From Engraulis encrasicolus (Eukaryota; Chordata; Actinopteri; Clupeiformes; Engraulidae), in assembly GCF_034702125.1 (NCBI RefSeq), contig NC_085871.1, positions 36,862,659 through 36,926,658 on the forward strand: a stretch of 64,000 bases of DNA. The letters are read 5' to 3'. Shown here piece after piece: positions 63,786 to 64,000 of this stretch. The notes beneath the pieces are model-generated. The model saw only the letters and a list, made by a program, of their open reading frames with translations. It did no database searches and was not told the DNA's origin. The position numbers were made by a program, and so were the translations under genes. Within the stretch, counting starts at the first letter, position 1. Each line of letters starts with the position of its first letter.

Positions 63786-63810
63786 ATGTTATCACAAGAT
63801 GCAGCCAAAG
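63786..63810 (+). CDS. TZ5: first coding exon, gene continues beyond window
   Basis: The ATG opens MLSQDAAK and the exon is cut by a donor GTAGGC at 63811 after 25 nt, the same length and phase as TZ4 exon 1 (MSSQDTGK). About 250 bp upstream and 150 bp downstream also align with the surroundings of TZ4 exon 1. Only the start of intron 1 is in view, so whether the rest of the gene is intact is unknown. Confidence 0.7.
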
Positions 63811-64000
63811 GTAGGCTAATCGACTTCGGCTTATGTTTTAGGTAGCTTTGATTGTTAGGTTAAGATACGGTTTACTTGACTCGTCTTGTGATGTTTAACG
63901 TTGCGTGGGGTTTTGAAAGCATAGGGCCACATAGTGAACAATACTTTAATTTGGCTGTTAGGATTTCATGGGCTCGTTCGTGATGGCGGAAGCCGCGAAA

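Overview
This window is nuclear DNA of a ray-finned (teleost-type) fish. Genes have short exons with GT/AG introns, the spacers are AT-rich, and fish-style mobile elements are dense: hAT and Tc1/mariner elements and their short non-autonomous derivatives, tRNA-derived SINEs, an L2-like LINE and a Ty3/gypsy retroelement. I cannot name the species.

The main content is a head-to-tail, plus-strand array of five related genes, labelled here TZ1 to TZ5. TZ1 (exons at 841-5905) lacks its front, which lies left of the window. TZ2 (6732-18782), TZ3 (22553-31711) and TZ4 (33915-56546) are complete. TZ5 shows only its first coding exon (63786-63810) at the right edge. Exons were joined by splice sites and reading phase. 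The joined reading frames of TZ2, TZ3 and TZ4 are exact multiples of three (731, 1187 and 1242 residues) with no internal stop.

Each complete gene has the same plan: a tiny first exon, five exons encoding a domain resembling the N-terminal TRFH-like domain of the shelterin protein TIN2 (TINF2_N family), an acidic then basic linker, and a C-terminal run of C2H2 zinc fingers (10-11 in TZ1/TZ2, about 20 in TZ3 and TZ4). By analogy with KRAB or FiNZ zinc-finger clusters, this could be a fish-specific, expanding family of DNA-binding factors with a protein-interaction head. That role is inference.

Layout: TZ1 and TZ2 are recent segmental duplicates (about 1-7410 matches about 12265-22920), and the duplicated block also carries the promoter and first exon of the next gene. 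Comparing the two copies gives filled and empty sites that date and delimit several insertions (4217-4922, 12661-13089, 14953-16158, 19044-19370, 19820-22457). TZ3 has a B-type first exon but a TZ4-like body. The 2.64-kb element at 19820-22457 separates its conserved promoter block from its first exon. TZ4 has large introns holding two big hAT-like elements, one carrying a nested, broken Ty3/gypsy element (41420-45839). The 56.5-63.5 kb stretch has no host gene and is a nest of hAT, Tc1, L2 and SINE sequences.
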